DNA of 64,000 nt from an uncultured Sphingomonas sp. (GCA_913775795.1 CAJYLT010000083.1:1-64000), one strand, 5' to 3'. Positions 33,241 through 42,556 are shown, counted from the stretch's first letter. The notes: generated from the letters alone by a model not told the origin. Program-made: numbers and translations.

Positions 33241-34040
33241 CAGCCTCTCTCTTGTTCGGGGTTCCAACCGAGGTCGCGGCCGATCGCCTGCGCCACGGCG
33301 CGGACGGTGTCGGCCAGCGCGGTCATCCGCGCGTCGTCCATGTATTGCGCGGCGCTCGACACGCTGATCGCACCGGCAATCGCGCCGGAGGCGTCGCGCA
33401 CTGGCGCCGCGACGCAGCGGATCGCATCCTCGTTCTCCTCGAGGTCGAAAGCGTGGCCCGCGGCGACATAGCCCTGCATCTGCGCGGTCCAGCGATCGAA
33501 ATCGGCGGGCGGGGCGCCGCGCGCGCGGTCGGCGTCGAACTGGCCGCGCCAGCTTGGCTGAGCGTCGTCGAGCATCAGCGCCTTGCCCAGGCCGGTCGAG
33601 GTCAGCGGGTGGCGATCGCCGATCCGGCTCGAAATCTCGATCCGTCGGCGGCCGGGCAGCTTGTCGAGATAGAGCGCCACGTCGCCCTCTCGCCGGCCGA
33701 GATGCACCGTATCCTCGCACGCCGCCGCCAGCGCCTCCAGATGCGGGCGCGCGACCTGGACGAGGTCTGCCTGCGCCTGTGCGAGGAAGCCCAGCTGCAT
33801 CAGCTTCGGCCCGAGGCGATAGCCGTCGCCGGCACGAAAGGTGAGGAAGCCGGTATCGACCAGCGCGTTGGCGAGCCGGTGCGTGGTCGAGCGGCTGAGC
33901 CCCATCCGCTGCGACAGGTCGGCAAGCTTCACCGTCTCCCCGCCGACCGCATCGAGCATCGCCAGGCCGCGCAGCAACGTCTGGCTGCCGCCGCCGCTGG
34001 CGACTTGCAAAGCATCGGCCGATGCGGCATCATGTTCCAT
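33240..34040 (-). CDS. IclR family regulator of rhamnose genes
   Basis: A 266-residue IclR-type regulator. The winged helix-turn-helix is [28 protein letters not shown] near residues 40-70. The effector-binding domain follows ([30 protein letters not shown] in part; [10 protein letters not shown]). It is the first gene of the leftward lldD operon and divergent from rhmD. A 15-bp palindrome lies in the 52-bp gap, so it most likely controls both arms. The inducer could be L-rhamnose or a pathway acid; the sequence does not say. Confidence 0.88.
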   Translation of the reverse strand: MEHDAASADALQVASGGGSQTLLRGLAMLDAVGGETVKLADLSQRMGLSRSTTHRLANALVDTGFLTFRAGDGYRLGPKLMQLGFLAQAQADLVQVARPHLEALAAACEDTVHLGRREGDVALYLDKLPGRRRIEISSRIGDRHPLTSTGLGKALMLDDAQPSWRGQFDADRARGAPPADFDRWTAQMQGYVAAGHAFDLEENEDAIRCVAAPVRDASGAIAGAISVSSAAQYMDDARMTALADTVRAVAQAIGRDLGWNPEQERG

Positions 34041-34054
34041 ATTGCGAAAGCTAG

Positions 34055-34069
34055 TCCCATAATATGGGA
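34055..34069. promoter_or_regulatory. TCCCATA-A-TATGGGA, IclR operator
   Basis: A perfect 15-bp inverted repeat with one central base in the short gap between the divergent iclR and rhmD starts, 15 bp from the IclR start codon. A related TTCCATAT is nearby at 34035. IclR proteins bind such short palindromes; binding here would affect both transcription directions. Confidence 0.6.
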
Positions 34070-34092
34070 TTGTAAAGCGCAGAGAGGATGTG

Positions 34093-35286
34093 ATGGCCGC
34101 AATTTCGTTTCCCCGGATTGCCCATGTCCGCGCCTTTACCGTCCGCGGGGGCGGCGCCGACTATCACGATCAGGGCGCCGGCCACTGGATCGACGATCAC
34201 ATTGCCACGCCGATGAGCCGCTATCCCGAATACCGCCAGTCGCGGCAGAGCTTCGGCATCAACGTGCTGGGCACGCTCGTGGTCGAGATCGAGGCCGAGG
34301 ACGGCACGATCGGTTTTGCGGTGACGACGGGGGGCGAGCCGGCCTGCTTCATCGTCGAGCGGCACCTCGCCCGTTTCCTAGAGGGGCGCGACCCGCGCGA
34401 GGTCGAGAAGATCTGGGACCAGATGTATTTCTCGACCCAATATTACGGGCGCAAGGGGCTGGTCGTGAACGCCATTTCCGGCGTCGACCTCGCGCTCTGG
34501 GATCTGCTGGGCAAGCTGCGGCAGGAGCCGGTGCACCACCTGCTCGGCGGGGCGGTGCGCGACGAGCTGCAATTCTATGCAACCGGCGCGCGGCCCGACG
34601 TGGCGAAGGAATTGGGCTTCATCGGCGGCAAGATGCCGCTGCACCACGGCCCCGCCGAGGGGCTGGAGGGGTTCCACAGGAACCTCGCCGAGCTGGCCGA
34701 GATGCGCGCCCGCGTCGGACCCGACTTCTGGCTGATGTGGGACTGCTGGATGGCGCTCGACGTCGACTACGCCACTCGCCTCGCCATCGCCGCGCATGAG
34801 CATGGATTGAAGTGGATCGAGGAGGCGATCAGCCCCGACGATTACTGGGGCTATGCCGAGCTTCGCCGCAACGTACCGCGCGGCATGCTCGTGACGACCG
34901 GCGAGCATGAGGCGACGCGCTGGGGCTTTCGCCTGCTGCTTGAGATGGAATGCTGCGACATCATCCAGCCCGATGTCGGCTGGTGCGGCGGCGTGACCGA
35001 ATTGCTCAAGATTTCGGCGCTTGCCGATGCGCGTGGCAAGCTGGTCGTGCCGCATGGCTCGTCGGTCTACAGCTATCACTTCGTCGCGACGCGCTACAAC
35101 TCGCCCTTCGCCGAGTTCCTGATGATGCATCCCGGCCCGACCGAAGTGGTGCCGATGTTCGCGCCCCAACTGATCGGCGAGCCCGTGCCGGTGAACGGCC
35201 GGCTGCCCGTCTCCGCGCTCGACAAGCCCGGCTTCGGTGTCGAGCTCAACCGCGACCTCGATTACCACCGCCCCTATTCGCACTGA
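34093..35286 (+). CDS. rhmD: L-rhamnonate dehydratase
   Basis: A 397-residue enolase-superfamily enzyme of the mandelate racemase group that removes water from L-rhamnonate to give 2-keto-3-deoxy-L-rhamnonate. Distinctive features are [22 protein letters not shown], metal ligands in [27 protein letters not shown] and [12 protein letters not shown], and the catalytic His region [12 protein letters not shown]. These match rhamnonate dehydratases closely. The start is ATG 34093 behind GAGAGG; GTG 34090 is an alternative. First gene of the rightward rhamnose operon. Confidence 0.9.
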   Translation: MAAISFPRIAHVRAFTVRGGGADYHDQGAGHWIDDHIATPMSRYPEYRQSRQSFGINVLGTLVVEIEAEDGTIGFAVTTGGEPACFIVERHLARFLEGRDPREVEKIWDQMYFSTQYYGRKGLVVNAISGVDLALWDLLGKLRQEPVHHLLGGAVRDELQFYATGARPDVAKELGFIGGKMPLHHGPAEGLEGFHRNLAELAEMRARVGPDFWLMWDCWMALDVDYATRLAIAAHEHGLKWIEEAISPDDYWGYAELRRNVPRGMLVTTGEHEATRWGFRLLLEMECCDIIQPDVGWCGGVTELLKISALADARGKLVVPHGSSVYSYHFVATRYNSPFAEFLMMHPGPTEVVPMFAPQLIGEPVPVNGRLPVSALDKPGFGVELNRDLDYHRPYSH

Positions 35287-35296
35287 GGACGATCTG

Positions 35297-36151
35297 ATGA
35301 AGTTCTGTCGCTACGGCCCGCAGGGCGCCGAAAAGCCCGGCCTGATCGATGCCGAGGGCCGCGTCCGCGACCTGTCGGGCCATATCGACGACGTGACCGT
35401 CGCGTCGATCGCCGGCCTGTCGGTCGATCCCGACACGCTGCCGCTGGTCGAGGGCAGCCCGCGCCTCGGCGTGCCGGTCAAGGGCATCGGCAAGATCGTC
35501 GCAATCGGCCTCAATTACGAGGATCACGCGATCGAATCGAACCTGCCGATTCCGGCCGAACCGATGATGTTCATGAAGGCGCTGTCGTCGCTGACCGGCC
35601 CGAACGACGAGGTGATGATCCCCAGGGACTCGACGCACACCGACTGGGAAGTCGAACTCGCCGTCGTGATCGGCAAGACCGCACGCCATGTCGAGGAGGC
35701 CGACGCGCTGTCTCACATCGCGGGCTATGCGATCGCCAACGACGTGTCCGAACGGTTCGATCAGAAGCAGCGCGGCTCGCAATGGTCGAAGGGCAAGGGT
35801 CACGACAGCTTCTGCCCGCTCGGCCCGTGGCTGGTGACGCCCGACGAAGTCGGCGATCCCCAGGACCTCGACATGTTCCTCGATGTGAATGGCGAGCGGA
35901 TGCAGGCCGGCAATACCCGCACGATGATCTTCGGCGTCGCCGAACTGATCGCCTATGTCAGCCGCTTCATCACCCTCTACCCCGGCGACGTGATGATTAC
36001 CGGCACCCCGCCCGGCGTCGGCGAGGGCAAGAAGCCGAACGCCGTCTATCTGAAGGCGGGCGACACGATGCGGCTCGGCATCGCCGGGCTCGGCGAGCAG
36101 CACCAGCAGGTGGTCGCGTGGCGGCACCTCGGCGACGCGGTGCTCGGATGA
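35297..36151 (+). CDS. 2,4-diketo-3-deoxy-L-rhamnonate hydrolase (FAH family)
   Basis: A 284-residue fumarylacetoacetate-hydrolase-family enzyme. Signature blocks are IVAIGLNYEDHAIES, metal site DWEVELAVVIGKTARH, SERFDQKQRGSQWSKGKGHDSFCPLGPWLVT and the GTPPGVGEGKKP loop. In Sphingomonas sp. SKA58 the corresponding enzyme (LRA6) splits 2,4-diketo-3-deoxy-L-rhamnonate into pyruvate and L-lactate. Placement between the dehydratase and the second SDR supports this. It overlaps the following SDR by ATGA. Confidence 0.83.
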   Translation: MKFCRYGPQGAEKPGLIDAEGRVRDLSGHIDDVTVASIAGLSVDPDTLPLVEGSPRLGVPVKGIGKIVAIGLNYEDHAIESNLPIPAEPMMFMKALSSLTGPNDEVMIPRDSTHTDWEVELAVVIGKTARHVEEADALSHIAGYAIANDVSERFDQKQRGSQWSKGKGHDSFCPLGPWLVTPDEVGDPQDLDMFLDVNGERMQAGNTRTMIFGVAELIAYVSRFITLYPGDVMITGTPPGVGEGKKPNAVYLKAGDTMRLGIAGLGEQHQQVVAWRHLGDAVLG

Positions 36152-36894
36152 CGTTTTTTTCGGGAAGGTTCGCCGGTCGGTCGGCAATCGTAACGGGTGG
36201 TGCCTCCGGCCTCGGCTTCGCGGTTGCGCGCCGCATCGTCTGCGAAGGCGGGCGGGTGTCGCTTTGGGACATGAGTGAAGACCTCTCAGGAGCCTGTGCA
36301 AGCCTCGGCGGCGCACATGGAGTTCGCGTCGACGTATCGGACGAGGATGCTGTCGATGCGGCAATCAGGCAGAGCGAGGCGGCCCTCGGTCGGGTCGACG
36401 TCCTCGTCTGCTCGGCGGGAATCACCGGGCCGACGGTGCCCGTCCACGAATTCGGGTTCGAGGGATGGCGGCGCACGCTGTCGATCAATCTCGACGGCGT
36501 GTTCCTGTGCAACCGTGCGGTCGTGCCGCTGATGCTGGCGAACGGATATGGCCGGATCGTCAACGTGTCGTCAGTCGCGGGCAAGGAGGGCAATCCCAAT
36601 GCCAGCGCCTATTCGGCGTCGAAGGCGGGCGTGATCGGCTTTACCAAGTCGTTGGGCAAGGAACTGGCGGGCAAGGGCGTCATCGCCAACGCACTGACGC
36701 CGGCAACCTTCGAGAGCCCGATCCTCGCGCAGCTTCCCCCCGAGCAGGTCGCCTACATGCGCGGCAAGATCCCCATGGGACGCCTCGGCGACGTGGCCGA
36801 GAGCGCGGCGATGGTCTGCTTCATGGCGAGCGAGGAATGCAGCTTCACCACCGCCGCGACGTTCGACACGTCGGGCGGGCGCACGACCTATTAG
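36148..36894 (+). CDS. 2-keto-3-deoxy-L-rhamnonate 4-dehydrogenase (SDR)
   Basis: A 248-residue short-chain dehydrogenase. TGGASGLGFAVAR near residue 17, CSAGITGP, VSSVAGKEGNPNAS and catalytic YSASKAG are visible, and the C-terminus FDTSGGRTTY is characteristic. The wording resembles LRA5 of the Sphingomonas rhamnose pathway, which oxidises C4 of 2-keto-3-deoxy-L-rhamnonate with NAD+. It is coupled to the hydrolase that uses its product. The track's longer frame from 35782 is antisense-free but wrong; ATG 36148 is the natural start. Confidence 0.8.
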   Translation: MTFFSGRFAGRSAIVTGGASGLGFAVARRIVCEGGRVSLWDMSEDLSGACASLGGAHGVRVDVSDEDAVDAAIRQSEAALGRVDVLVCSAGITGPTVPVHEFGFEGWRRTLSINLDGVFLCNRAVVPLMLANGYGRIVNVSSVAGKEGNPNASAYSASKAGVIGFTKSLGKELAGKGVIANALTPATFESPILAQLPPEQVAYMRGKIPMGRLGDVAESAAMVCFMASEECSFTTAATFDTSGGRTTY

Positions 36895-36904
36895 GGCGCC
36901 GGCG

Positions 36905-37801
36905 GTGTCGCTCCCCTTCGTCGATGCGCACGTTCACCTGTGGGACCTCAAGCGCATCCGCTACCCGTGGCTGACGCCACCCTTCGCCGATGACGGCCCC
37001 AACGGATCGGTCGAGCGAATCGCCCGCGACTATGGCCTTGCCGACTATCGCGCCGATGCCGCCGATTGGGACGTGCGCGGCATCGTGCATGTCGATGCCG
37101 GCGCCGACCCCGCGCAGGCGCTGGACGAGACCGCATGGCTGCAGGGGCTGGCCGACGAGACCGGCTTGCCGATTGCGATCGTCGCCTTCGCCGACCTCAC
37201 CGACCCGAACCTCGACGCGCTGCTCGCCGCCCATGCTGCGCACAAAAATGTTCGCGGCATCCGGCATATCGTCAACTGGCACTCCGACCCGCGGCGTAGC
37301 TACACCCCGCGCGACGTGACGCAGGACGATGCGTGGCAGGCGGGATATGCCCGGCTTGCCGCACATGGCCTGAGCTTCGATCTTCAGGCCTATCCCGGCC
37401 AGTTCGCCGCGCTTGCCCGGCTGATCGCGCGGCATCCCGAAACGCCGGTGATGATCAACCACGCCGGCATGATGGTGCCAGGCGAAGAGGCCGAGTGGCG
37501 CGCGGGGATGCGTGCGCTCGCCGCGATCCCCCACGTCGCGGTCAAGCTCTCCGGCTTCGGCTTCACCCGCCGGCCGTTCGATGCGGACCATGCGCGCGAC
37601 ATCATCCTGTCGGCGATCGACTGGTACGGCACCGACCGGGTGATGGTCGCCAGCGACGTTCCGACCGACAAGCTCTTCGGCCCCTTCGACGTACAGCTTT
37701 CCGCCTGCGCCGCCGCGATCGCCGATTTCACCGGGGACGAGCGGCGGGCGATGTTCGCCGGCAACGCCAACCGCCTCTATCGCCTGGGCCTCTCGCTATG
37801 A
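36905..37801 (+). CDS. L-rhamnono-1,4-lactonase (amidohydrolase)
   Basis: A 298-residue amidohydrolase-2-type TIM barrel. The N-terminal metal motif is FVDAHVHLWDL, with later ligands in GIRHIVNWHSDP, MINHAGMM and MVASDVPTDK. Family members hydrolyse sugar lactones; LRA2 opens L-rhamnono-gamma-lactone to L-rhamnonate, the missing step between the dehydrogenase at 32476 and RhmD. The start is GTG at 36905, ten bases after the SDR stop. It overlaps rhaT by ATGA. Confidence 0.82.
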   Translation: MSLPFVDAHVHLWDLKRIRYPWLTPPFADDGPNGSVERIARDYGLADYRADAADWDVRGIVHVDAGADPAQALDETAWLQGLADETGLPIAIVAFADLTDPNLDALLAAHAAHKNVRGIRHIVNWHSDPRRSYTPRDVTQDDAWQAGYARLAAHGLSFDLQAYPGQFAALARLIARHPETPVMINHAGMMVPGEEAEWRAGMRALAAIPHVAVKLSGFGFTRRPFDADHARDIILSAIDWYGTDRVMVASDVPTDKLFGPFDVQLSACAAAIADFTGDERRAMFAGNANRLYRLGLSL

Positions 37802-38853
37802 CCCCCAATCCGCTGATCGGCGTGCTCTATCACTGGCTGGGCGGCTTCGCCTCGGCGAGCTTCTATGTCCCTTATCGCGGCGTGAAGCGGTGGAGCTGGG
37901 AGATCTACTGGCTGACCGGCGGTATCTTTTCCTGGGCGATCGCGCCGTGGTTCTTTGCCTCGCTTCAGACCAACGACCTGCTCGGCGTGCTGGGTGCGGC
38001 GCCGGCCAGCGCGATCCTGTGGCCGTTCGTGTTCGGGATGCTGTGGGGGCTGGGCGGGCTCACCTATGGCCTGACCATGCGCTATCTCGGCCTGTCGCTC
38101 GGCATGGCGGTGGTGCTGGGGCTGTGCACGGTGTTCGGCACGCTGATCCCGCCCATTTTCACCGGCGAGTTCGGGCCGAAGCTGCTCGGCACGGCGAGCG
38201 GCAACGTCATCCTCATCGGGCTGGCGGTGACGCTGTTCGGCATCGCCGTCGTCGCGATGGCGGGGGCGCGCAAGGATGCGAGTCTGTCGGCGGAGCAAAA
38301 GGCCGCCGCCGTCGCCGAGTTCGACTTTCGCAAGGGGCTGGCCGTCGCGATCTTCTCCGGCGTCATGTCGTCCTGCTTCGCGTTCGGGCTGGCGGCGGGC
38401 GAGCCGATCAAAGCGCTGTCGGCCGCTGCGGGCACCGGGCCGCTCTGGACAGGGCTGCCGATCCTCTGCCTCGTCATGGCGGGCGGCCTCGTCACCAATG
38501 CGATCTGGTGCGCGATCCTGATCGCCCGCAACAAGAGCGCCGGCCAGTGGATCGGCCGCGGCGAGGCGGCGGGGGCGGCGCTGCTCCCCAACTATCTCCT
38601 CTCGGCGCTGGCCGGGACGACCTGGTACTTCCAGTTCTTCTTCTATTCGATGGGGGAGAGCCAGATGGGCAGCCTCGGCTTCTCGAGCTGGACGCTGCAC
38701 ATGGCCTCGATCATCATCTTCGGCACGCTCTGGGGCTTCGCCTTTCGCGAATGGAAGGCGGCGAGTGCGCCCGTTCGTGCGGCAGTGTGGAGCGGCGTCG
38801 GCATCCTCGTCCTCGCCACCGTCGTCATCGGCTACGGCAACAGCCTCGCCTGA
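37798..38853 (+). CDS. rhaT: L-rhamnose/H+ symporter RhaT
   Basis: A 351-residue inner-membrane protein with about ten membrane segments. It shows the RhaT hallmarks FYVPYRGVKRWSWEIYWL near the N-terminus and WGLGGLTYGLTMRYLGLSLGMAVVLGL in two quoted parts. It brings free L-rhamnose from the periplasm into the cytoplasm with protons, where the dehydrogenase begins its oxidation. It is the last gene of the operon. Convergent with the cytochrome c gene at 38869. Confidence 0.92.
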   Translation: MTPNPLIGVLYHWLGGFASASFYVPYRGVKRWSWEIYWLTGGIFSWAIAPWFFASLQTNDLLGVLGAAPASAILWPFVFGMLWGLGGLTYGLTMRYLGLSLGMAVVLGLCTVFGTLIPPIFTGEFGPKLLGTASGNVILIGLAVTLFGIAVVAMAGARKDASLSAEQKAAAVAEFDFRKGLAVAIFSGVMSSCFAFGLAAGEPIKALSAAAGTGPLWTGLPILCLVMAGGLVTNAIWCAILIARNKSAGQWIGRGEAAGAALLPNYLLSALAGTTWYFQFFFYSMGESQMGSLGFSSWTLHMASIIIFGTLWGFAFREWKAASAPVRAAVWSGVGILVLATVVIGYGNSLA

Positions 38854-38868
38854 ACGCTCGCGGCGGGG

Positions 38869-40158
38869 TCAGTTCGCCGCGAGGCGGGCCGGTGCGATGT
38901 CCTTTGCCTCGACCGGCGGGGCGGCGGGCGAGCGGCTGGCATAATAGAGCGATACCGCCTCGATCTCCCGGTCGGTCATCTTCGCGGCGACCGCGGGCAT
39001 CGGATTGGCCGGCACGTCGCCGCCGCGAATGCCCGTGCGATAGAGGCGTAGCTGATCGCGCAGGTAGAGCGGATACTGTCCGTCGAGGCCCGGATAGGCC
39101 TTGCTCGCCGCAGCGGTGACGCCGTGACAGCTGGCGCACCCGGCGACGCCGCGGTCGGTGAGGCCGCGGACCGCGATCCGCTCGCCAAGCGCCAGCGTCG
39201 CGGGATCGGCCTTGACCGCCGCACCCGAAACCTTGGGCCGCGACGAGTAATAGCCGGCCAGGCCCGCGATCTGCTGCGGTGTCAGCTGGACCGCGACATT
39301 TTGCATGATGCCGCTCTGGCGCACGCCGGTGCGATAGAGGTTGAGCTGCCGGACGATCTGCTCGCGCGTGAGCAGGGCGATGTTGGGGATGCCGCCGCTG
39401 GCGCGCGCGCGCCCGTCGACGCCGTGGCATGCGACGCAGCTCTTGCCGATCTCCGCCACTTCGGCGCTGTGGCCGAAGCCGAGTGCGGGCGTGGAGAAGT
39501 TGACCGCCGCCTCCGCCGTCCGCGTCCCGCCGATCACATAGGGCTGCGGCCGGAGGTTGCCCGGCGGCAGCATGGGCAGCGCGCCGGTCGCATTCTTCGA
39601 CGCGCCGAGCGTGATGTCGCGATACTGCTGGTAGTTCATGTTCTTCATCGCGCCGAGGAAGGCGACCATCGCCCACACCTCATCATCGCGGTCGCCCGCG
39701 GGCCAGGCGGGCATCGCGCTGTACTTGACGCCGTGCTTGACGATCCAGAACAGCTCGGACGGCGTATATTCCTTGAGCGATGAGCCCATCAGATATTGCG
39801 GCTGGGGACGCATCGACAGCGCGATCGGGTTCTGGCCCATCCCCGGTGCACCGTGGCAGTTCGAGCAGACGCGGTCGTAATGCGTCGCGCCCTTTTCGAT
39901 CAGCGCGGCGGATGTGATCTCCGCCGGCGGGTCGAGATTGCGCGAATGGAAGGCGACCGAACGCTGGAACGCGAAGTGAAGAAAGCTCGCCCACCCTTGC
40001 GGATGCGGGGTCGAGGCGGCGAGATTGAGAACCCCCGACATCGCCAGCAGCACCGCGCCGATGCCGCCGATCAGGCCCGCGGTCGCCAGCGGAACGAGCC
40101 ACTGACGGATCTTCCTGGGAAAGAATTCGCGACGGACGGGGGGGCGGGGATCGGTCAC
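38869..40158 (-). CDS. Membrane-anchored triheme cytochrome c
   Basis: A 429-residue protein with an N-terminal membrane segment (WLVPLATAGLIGGIGAVLLAMSG) and three cytochrome c domains with heme motifs CSNCH, CVACH and CASCH. Such proteins carry electrons in the periplasm from dehydrogenases to oxidases. No dehydrogenase partner adjoins it. The GTG at 40158 (MTDPRPPVRREFF) is my start; the track's 40242 adds a doubtful 28 residues. Convergent with rhaT. Confidence 0.8.
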   Translation of the reverse strand: MTDPRPPVRREFFPRKIRQWLVPLATAGLIGGIGAVLLAMSGVLNLAASTPHPQGWASFLHFAFQRSVAFHSRNLDPPAEITSAALIEKGATHYDRVCSNCHGAPGMGQNPIALSMRPQPQYLMGSSLKEYTPSELFWIVKHGVKYSAMPAWPAGDRDDEVWAMVAFLGAMKNMNYQQYRDITLGASKNATGALPMLPPGNLRPQPYVIGGTRTAEAAVNFSTPALGFGHSAEVAEIGKSCVACHGVDGRARASGGIPNIALLTREQIVRQLNLYRTGVRQSGIMQNVAVQLTPQQIAGLAGYYSSRPKVSGAAVKADPATLALGERIAVRGLTDRGVAGCASCHGVTAAASKAYPGLDGQYPLYLRDQLRLYRTGIRGGDVPANPMPAVAAKMTDREIEAVSLYYASRSPAAPPVEAKDIAPARLAAN

Positions 40159-40353
40159 GAACTGATTTCCATCAATAATGCATCCTCTCGCGAACCCGCG
40201 GATGCCGCGCTGGTTCCGATGCGGCCCGAGGCGGTGGACCAATGTCCGTAACCGTCCGTCCGGCCTTGCGCATTGGCAATTGCCGGCGATCCTGTACGCT
40301 ATGTTTCAAGAGGATGGGGGGAGGCACACGCCGGATCCGGATATCCCCCCAAG

Positions 40354-40599
40354 ATGCAGAGGTCGCCGTTGAAACGCTTTCTGATCGCCGCCCGCGTCCT
40401 TCTGCTCGTGACGCTGCTGTTCCTGCCGTCGATGGGGGTGCTGATGGGCGTCGCATTTCTGACGGGGTCGACGCGGTGGTTCCTGTTCGTCGGCACGCCG
40501 GTGGTGCTGGCGAATGCGGCGATCATCCTGTGGAAGCCGCAGCGCCGGCGGATCTGGGCCTGGACGGGCGCGATCAGCGGGCGGCGGTCGGCGGTATAG
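40354..40599 (+). CDS. Small two-segment membrane protein
   Basis: An 81-residue protein beginning MQRSPLKRFLIAARV. Two hydrophobic stretches, VLLLVTLLFLPSMGVLMGVAFL and WFLFVGTPVVLANAAIILW, suggest a membrane hairpin with a basic C-terminus. I do not recognise the family and the start is a guess within the longer ORF at 40273. It is alone on its strand, 195 bp from the divergent cytochrome gene. Confidence 0.45.
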   Translation: MQRSPLKRFLIAARVLLLVTLLFLPSMGVLMGVAFLTGSTRWFLFVGTPVVLANAAIILWKPQRRRIWAWTGAISGRRSAV

Positions 40600-40614
40600 C
40601 CGAAACACGGGTTC

Positions 40615-40643
40615 GGCGAGGCGGCCCTGCGGCCGCGCTCGCC
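40615..40643. terminator. Hairpin between convergent genes
   Basis: GGCGAG-GCGGCC and GGCCGC-G-CTCGCC pair around CTGC with one bulged G. It lies between the stops of the small membrane protein gene and the outer-membrane gene at 40664 and could serve both. There is no T tract. Confidence 0.45.
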
Positions 40644-40663
40644 TCCCCGGGGGACGGGTCGAT

Positions 40664-41500
40664 CTAGAAGCGGAACGCGGCGGTCACGCGCATCTGGTGA
40701 AAGTCGAAGCGCGGATCGCTGCGGCTGAACTCGGTGCCGGGCTGGCCGTTCAGCACGAACGGATTGCTCGCCACCGCATTGCCAGCGGTCGCGCGGACGC
40801 GGTAATCGTCCTCGGTATAGCGGGTGTAGAGATATTCGACCCCGACCGAGAAATTGCGCCCCAGCGCCTGCTCGACACCGCCGCCGAACACGGCGCCCTT
40901 CGAGAACAGCTTGCGGCCGTTGTCGGAAAAGGCGTTGACCGTGTTGCTGGTCGTGAAGCTGTTCTTGATCCGCGCATAGGCCGGGCCGCCGGTCGCGTAG
41001 AACAGCGTCTTGCCGCCCGCGGCATAGCCGAAGCGGCCGCGCACGCTGCCTTCCCATTCGATCTCGCGCGTCATCGTATAGAAAGCGGGTGTCGTGCTGA
41101 ACGAGCTGACGCTGTCGATCACCTCGGTCCGGCCGAACTCGCCCAGCACGCCGACGACGAAATCGCCGATCCGCGCGTCCCAGCCGATGCGGCCGTGATA
41201 GGCGATATCGTCCTTGTCGTTTCGGCACGCATTGGCCGGCCGCGGGCCGTTCGCCGCACCGTTGCAGAAGCCCGGCGAGAAGGCGTTGGCGCCGGTCGTC
41301 GTCGTGATCGTGTCGAACGATCCGTCGAAACCGCGGTCGAACCGCTGGAACTCGCGCACGTCGTTGTTCTGGACGCCGATCCCGAACGAACCGCCGACAT
41401 AGGGGCCGTTGAAATTGTCGTCGCTCGGCGCGTCCTGCGCCATGGCGGGCGCGGCGGCGAGCGCCAGCGCCGCCACGGTTGCGTGCATCAGGTGTCGCAT
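40664..41500 (-). CDS. Outer-membrane beta-barrel protein
   Basis: A 278-residue protein with a signal peptide (MRHLMHATVAALALAAAPAMAQ) and alternating strands of an OmpA/Omp25-like eight-stranded barrel: YVGGSFGIGVQNN, GRIGWDARIGDFVVGVLGEFG, YATGGPAYARI, VEYLYTRYTEDDY, and an aromatic C-terminus VTAAFRF. Such porin-family proteins shape the outer membrane surface; no specific ligand is evident. It is 31 bp downstream of the ferritin-like pair on the same strand and may share their transcript. Confidence 0.8.
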   Translation of the reverse strand: MRHLMHATVAALALAAAPAMAQDAPSDDNFNGPYVGGSFGIGVQNNDVREFQRFDRGFDGSFDTITTTTGANAFSPGFCNGAANGPRPANACRNDKDDIAYHGRIGWDARIGDFVVGVLGEFGRTEVIDSVSSFSTTPAFYTMTREIEWEGSVRGRFGYAAGGKTLFYATGGPAYARIKNSFTTSNTVNAFSDNGRKLFSKGAVFGGGVEQALGRNFSVGVEYLYTRYTEDDYRVRATAGNAVASNPFVLNGQPGTEFSRSDPRFDFHQMRVTAAFRF

Positions 41501-41531
41501 GGTCGAAACTCCCCTTTGGTCCGCTTGCGCG

Positions 41532-42524
41532 TCAGTTGGCGGCGCTCAGCCGGATGTTGCCGTTGACGCCCGCGGGGAAGAACCCGCCGCGATCGGTCGC
41601 CAGCTTGTTGAGATAGGCGATGTTGAGCACCTGTCCCGCCGACCGGCTATAGGCGACGCCCGAGCTGTCCGTCGGCACGATGTTCGACGCATTGCCGTTC
41701 GGGCGGACGCCCTGGTCGAGGTCGCTGGTTCCGTCGAGGCTGTCGCGCGCGTTCGAGATCGCCTCCGTCGCGTCGATAAGCGCCGTCGTGTTGACGCCCT
41801 TTCGATAGAGGACCGTGCGCACGAGGCCGGCATGATAGGCCTCCGCCGCGAGGATGCCGGCGGCCGCCTCCAGGAATCCCTTGTTGGTGATGAGCACCGA
41901 TGCGCCCTTGTAGGCGGTGACGCCCACATCCTCGAAGATGAAGGCACCAAGCAGGAAGTTCTCGTCGCTGGCATAGGGATCGAACGACGCGCCCGCGCCG
42001 ATCAGGCCCGCTGCGCGCGCGGCCGAGGAAAAGGCGCCGTTGGGATCGGTGCCGATGTCGAGTGCGGGCTGCGCCACCGCGCTGGCGCCGAGATTGCGGC
42101 GCAGGAAGGCGACGTGCGCGATCTCGTCATTGGCGATTTCCCGCGCATATTGGCGCACCAGCGGATCGGTGAAGTTGACCGCCCGCCCGCCGGTGACGCC
42201 GCCCTGCGTGCCCGTGCCGGTCAGCTGGTTGGCGGGCAGGCCCGTGCCGAACGCCGCGAACGAATAGAATTGCGCCTCGAGATATTCGAGGTTGAGTGCG
42301 AAGTTGAGCACGTCCGCGTCGGTCAGCGCGGCCGGTGTCGGCGTGGGCGTCGGCTGGATGATCGGCTGGAAGTCGTTCTTGCTGCCGCCGCCGCACGCGG
42401 CGAGCAGCGACGCCCCGGCCACCGCGGCAGAGGCGGTACCGGCGGTGCGCAGGAAACGGCGGCGTTCCTCGCGGCGATGGTCGCAGGCGTCGAGAATCTG
42501 GGATAGCTGGTCGGTCTGGCTCAT
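41532..42524 (-). CDS. Ferritin-like domain lipoprotein
   Basis: A 330-residue member of the ferritin-like_2 (desiccation-related) family. After a basic RRRFLRTAG start, a lipobox LLAAC with GGGSKND follows, so it may be a lipoprotein. The four-helix core begins [20 protein letters not shown]. Glu and His residues in [14 protein letters not shown] and [10 protein letters not shown] could bind a metal. It is very similar to the next gene upstream (42557), for example [15 protein letters not shown] and [16 protein letters not shown] in both, marking a tandem duplication. Probably stress related, by family. Confidence 0.85.
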   Translation of the reverse strand: MSQTDQLSQILDACDHRREERRRFLRTAGTASAAVAGASLLAACGGGSKNDFQPIIQPTPTPTPAALTDADVLNFALNLEYLEAQFYSFAAFGTGLPANQLTGTGTQGGVTGGRAVNFTDPLVRQYAREIANDEIAHVAFLRRNLGASAVAQPALDIGTDPNGAFSSAARAAGLIGAGASFDPYASDENFLLGAFIFEDVGVTAYKGASVLITNKGFLEAAAGILAAEAYHAGLVRTVLYRKGVNTTALIDATEAISNARDSLDGTSDLDQGVRPNGNASNIVPTDSSGVAYSRSAGQVLNIAYLNKLATDRGGFFPAGVNGNIRLSAAN

Positions 42525-42556
42525 GTCGTCCTCCCGTTCGGAAGCGTATTGCTGGA

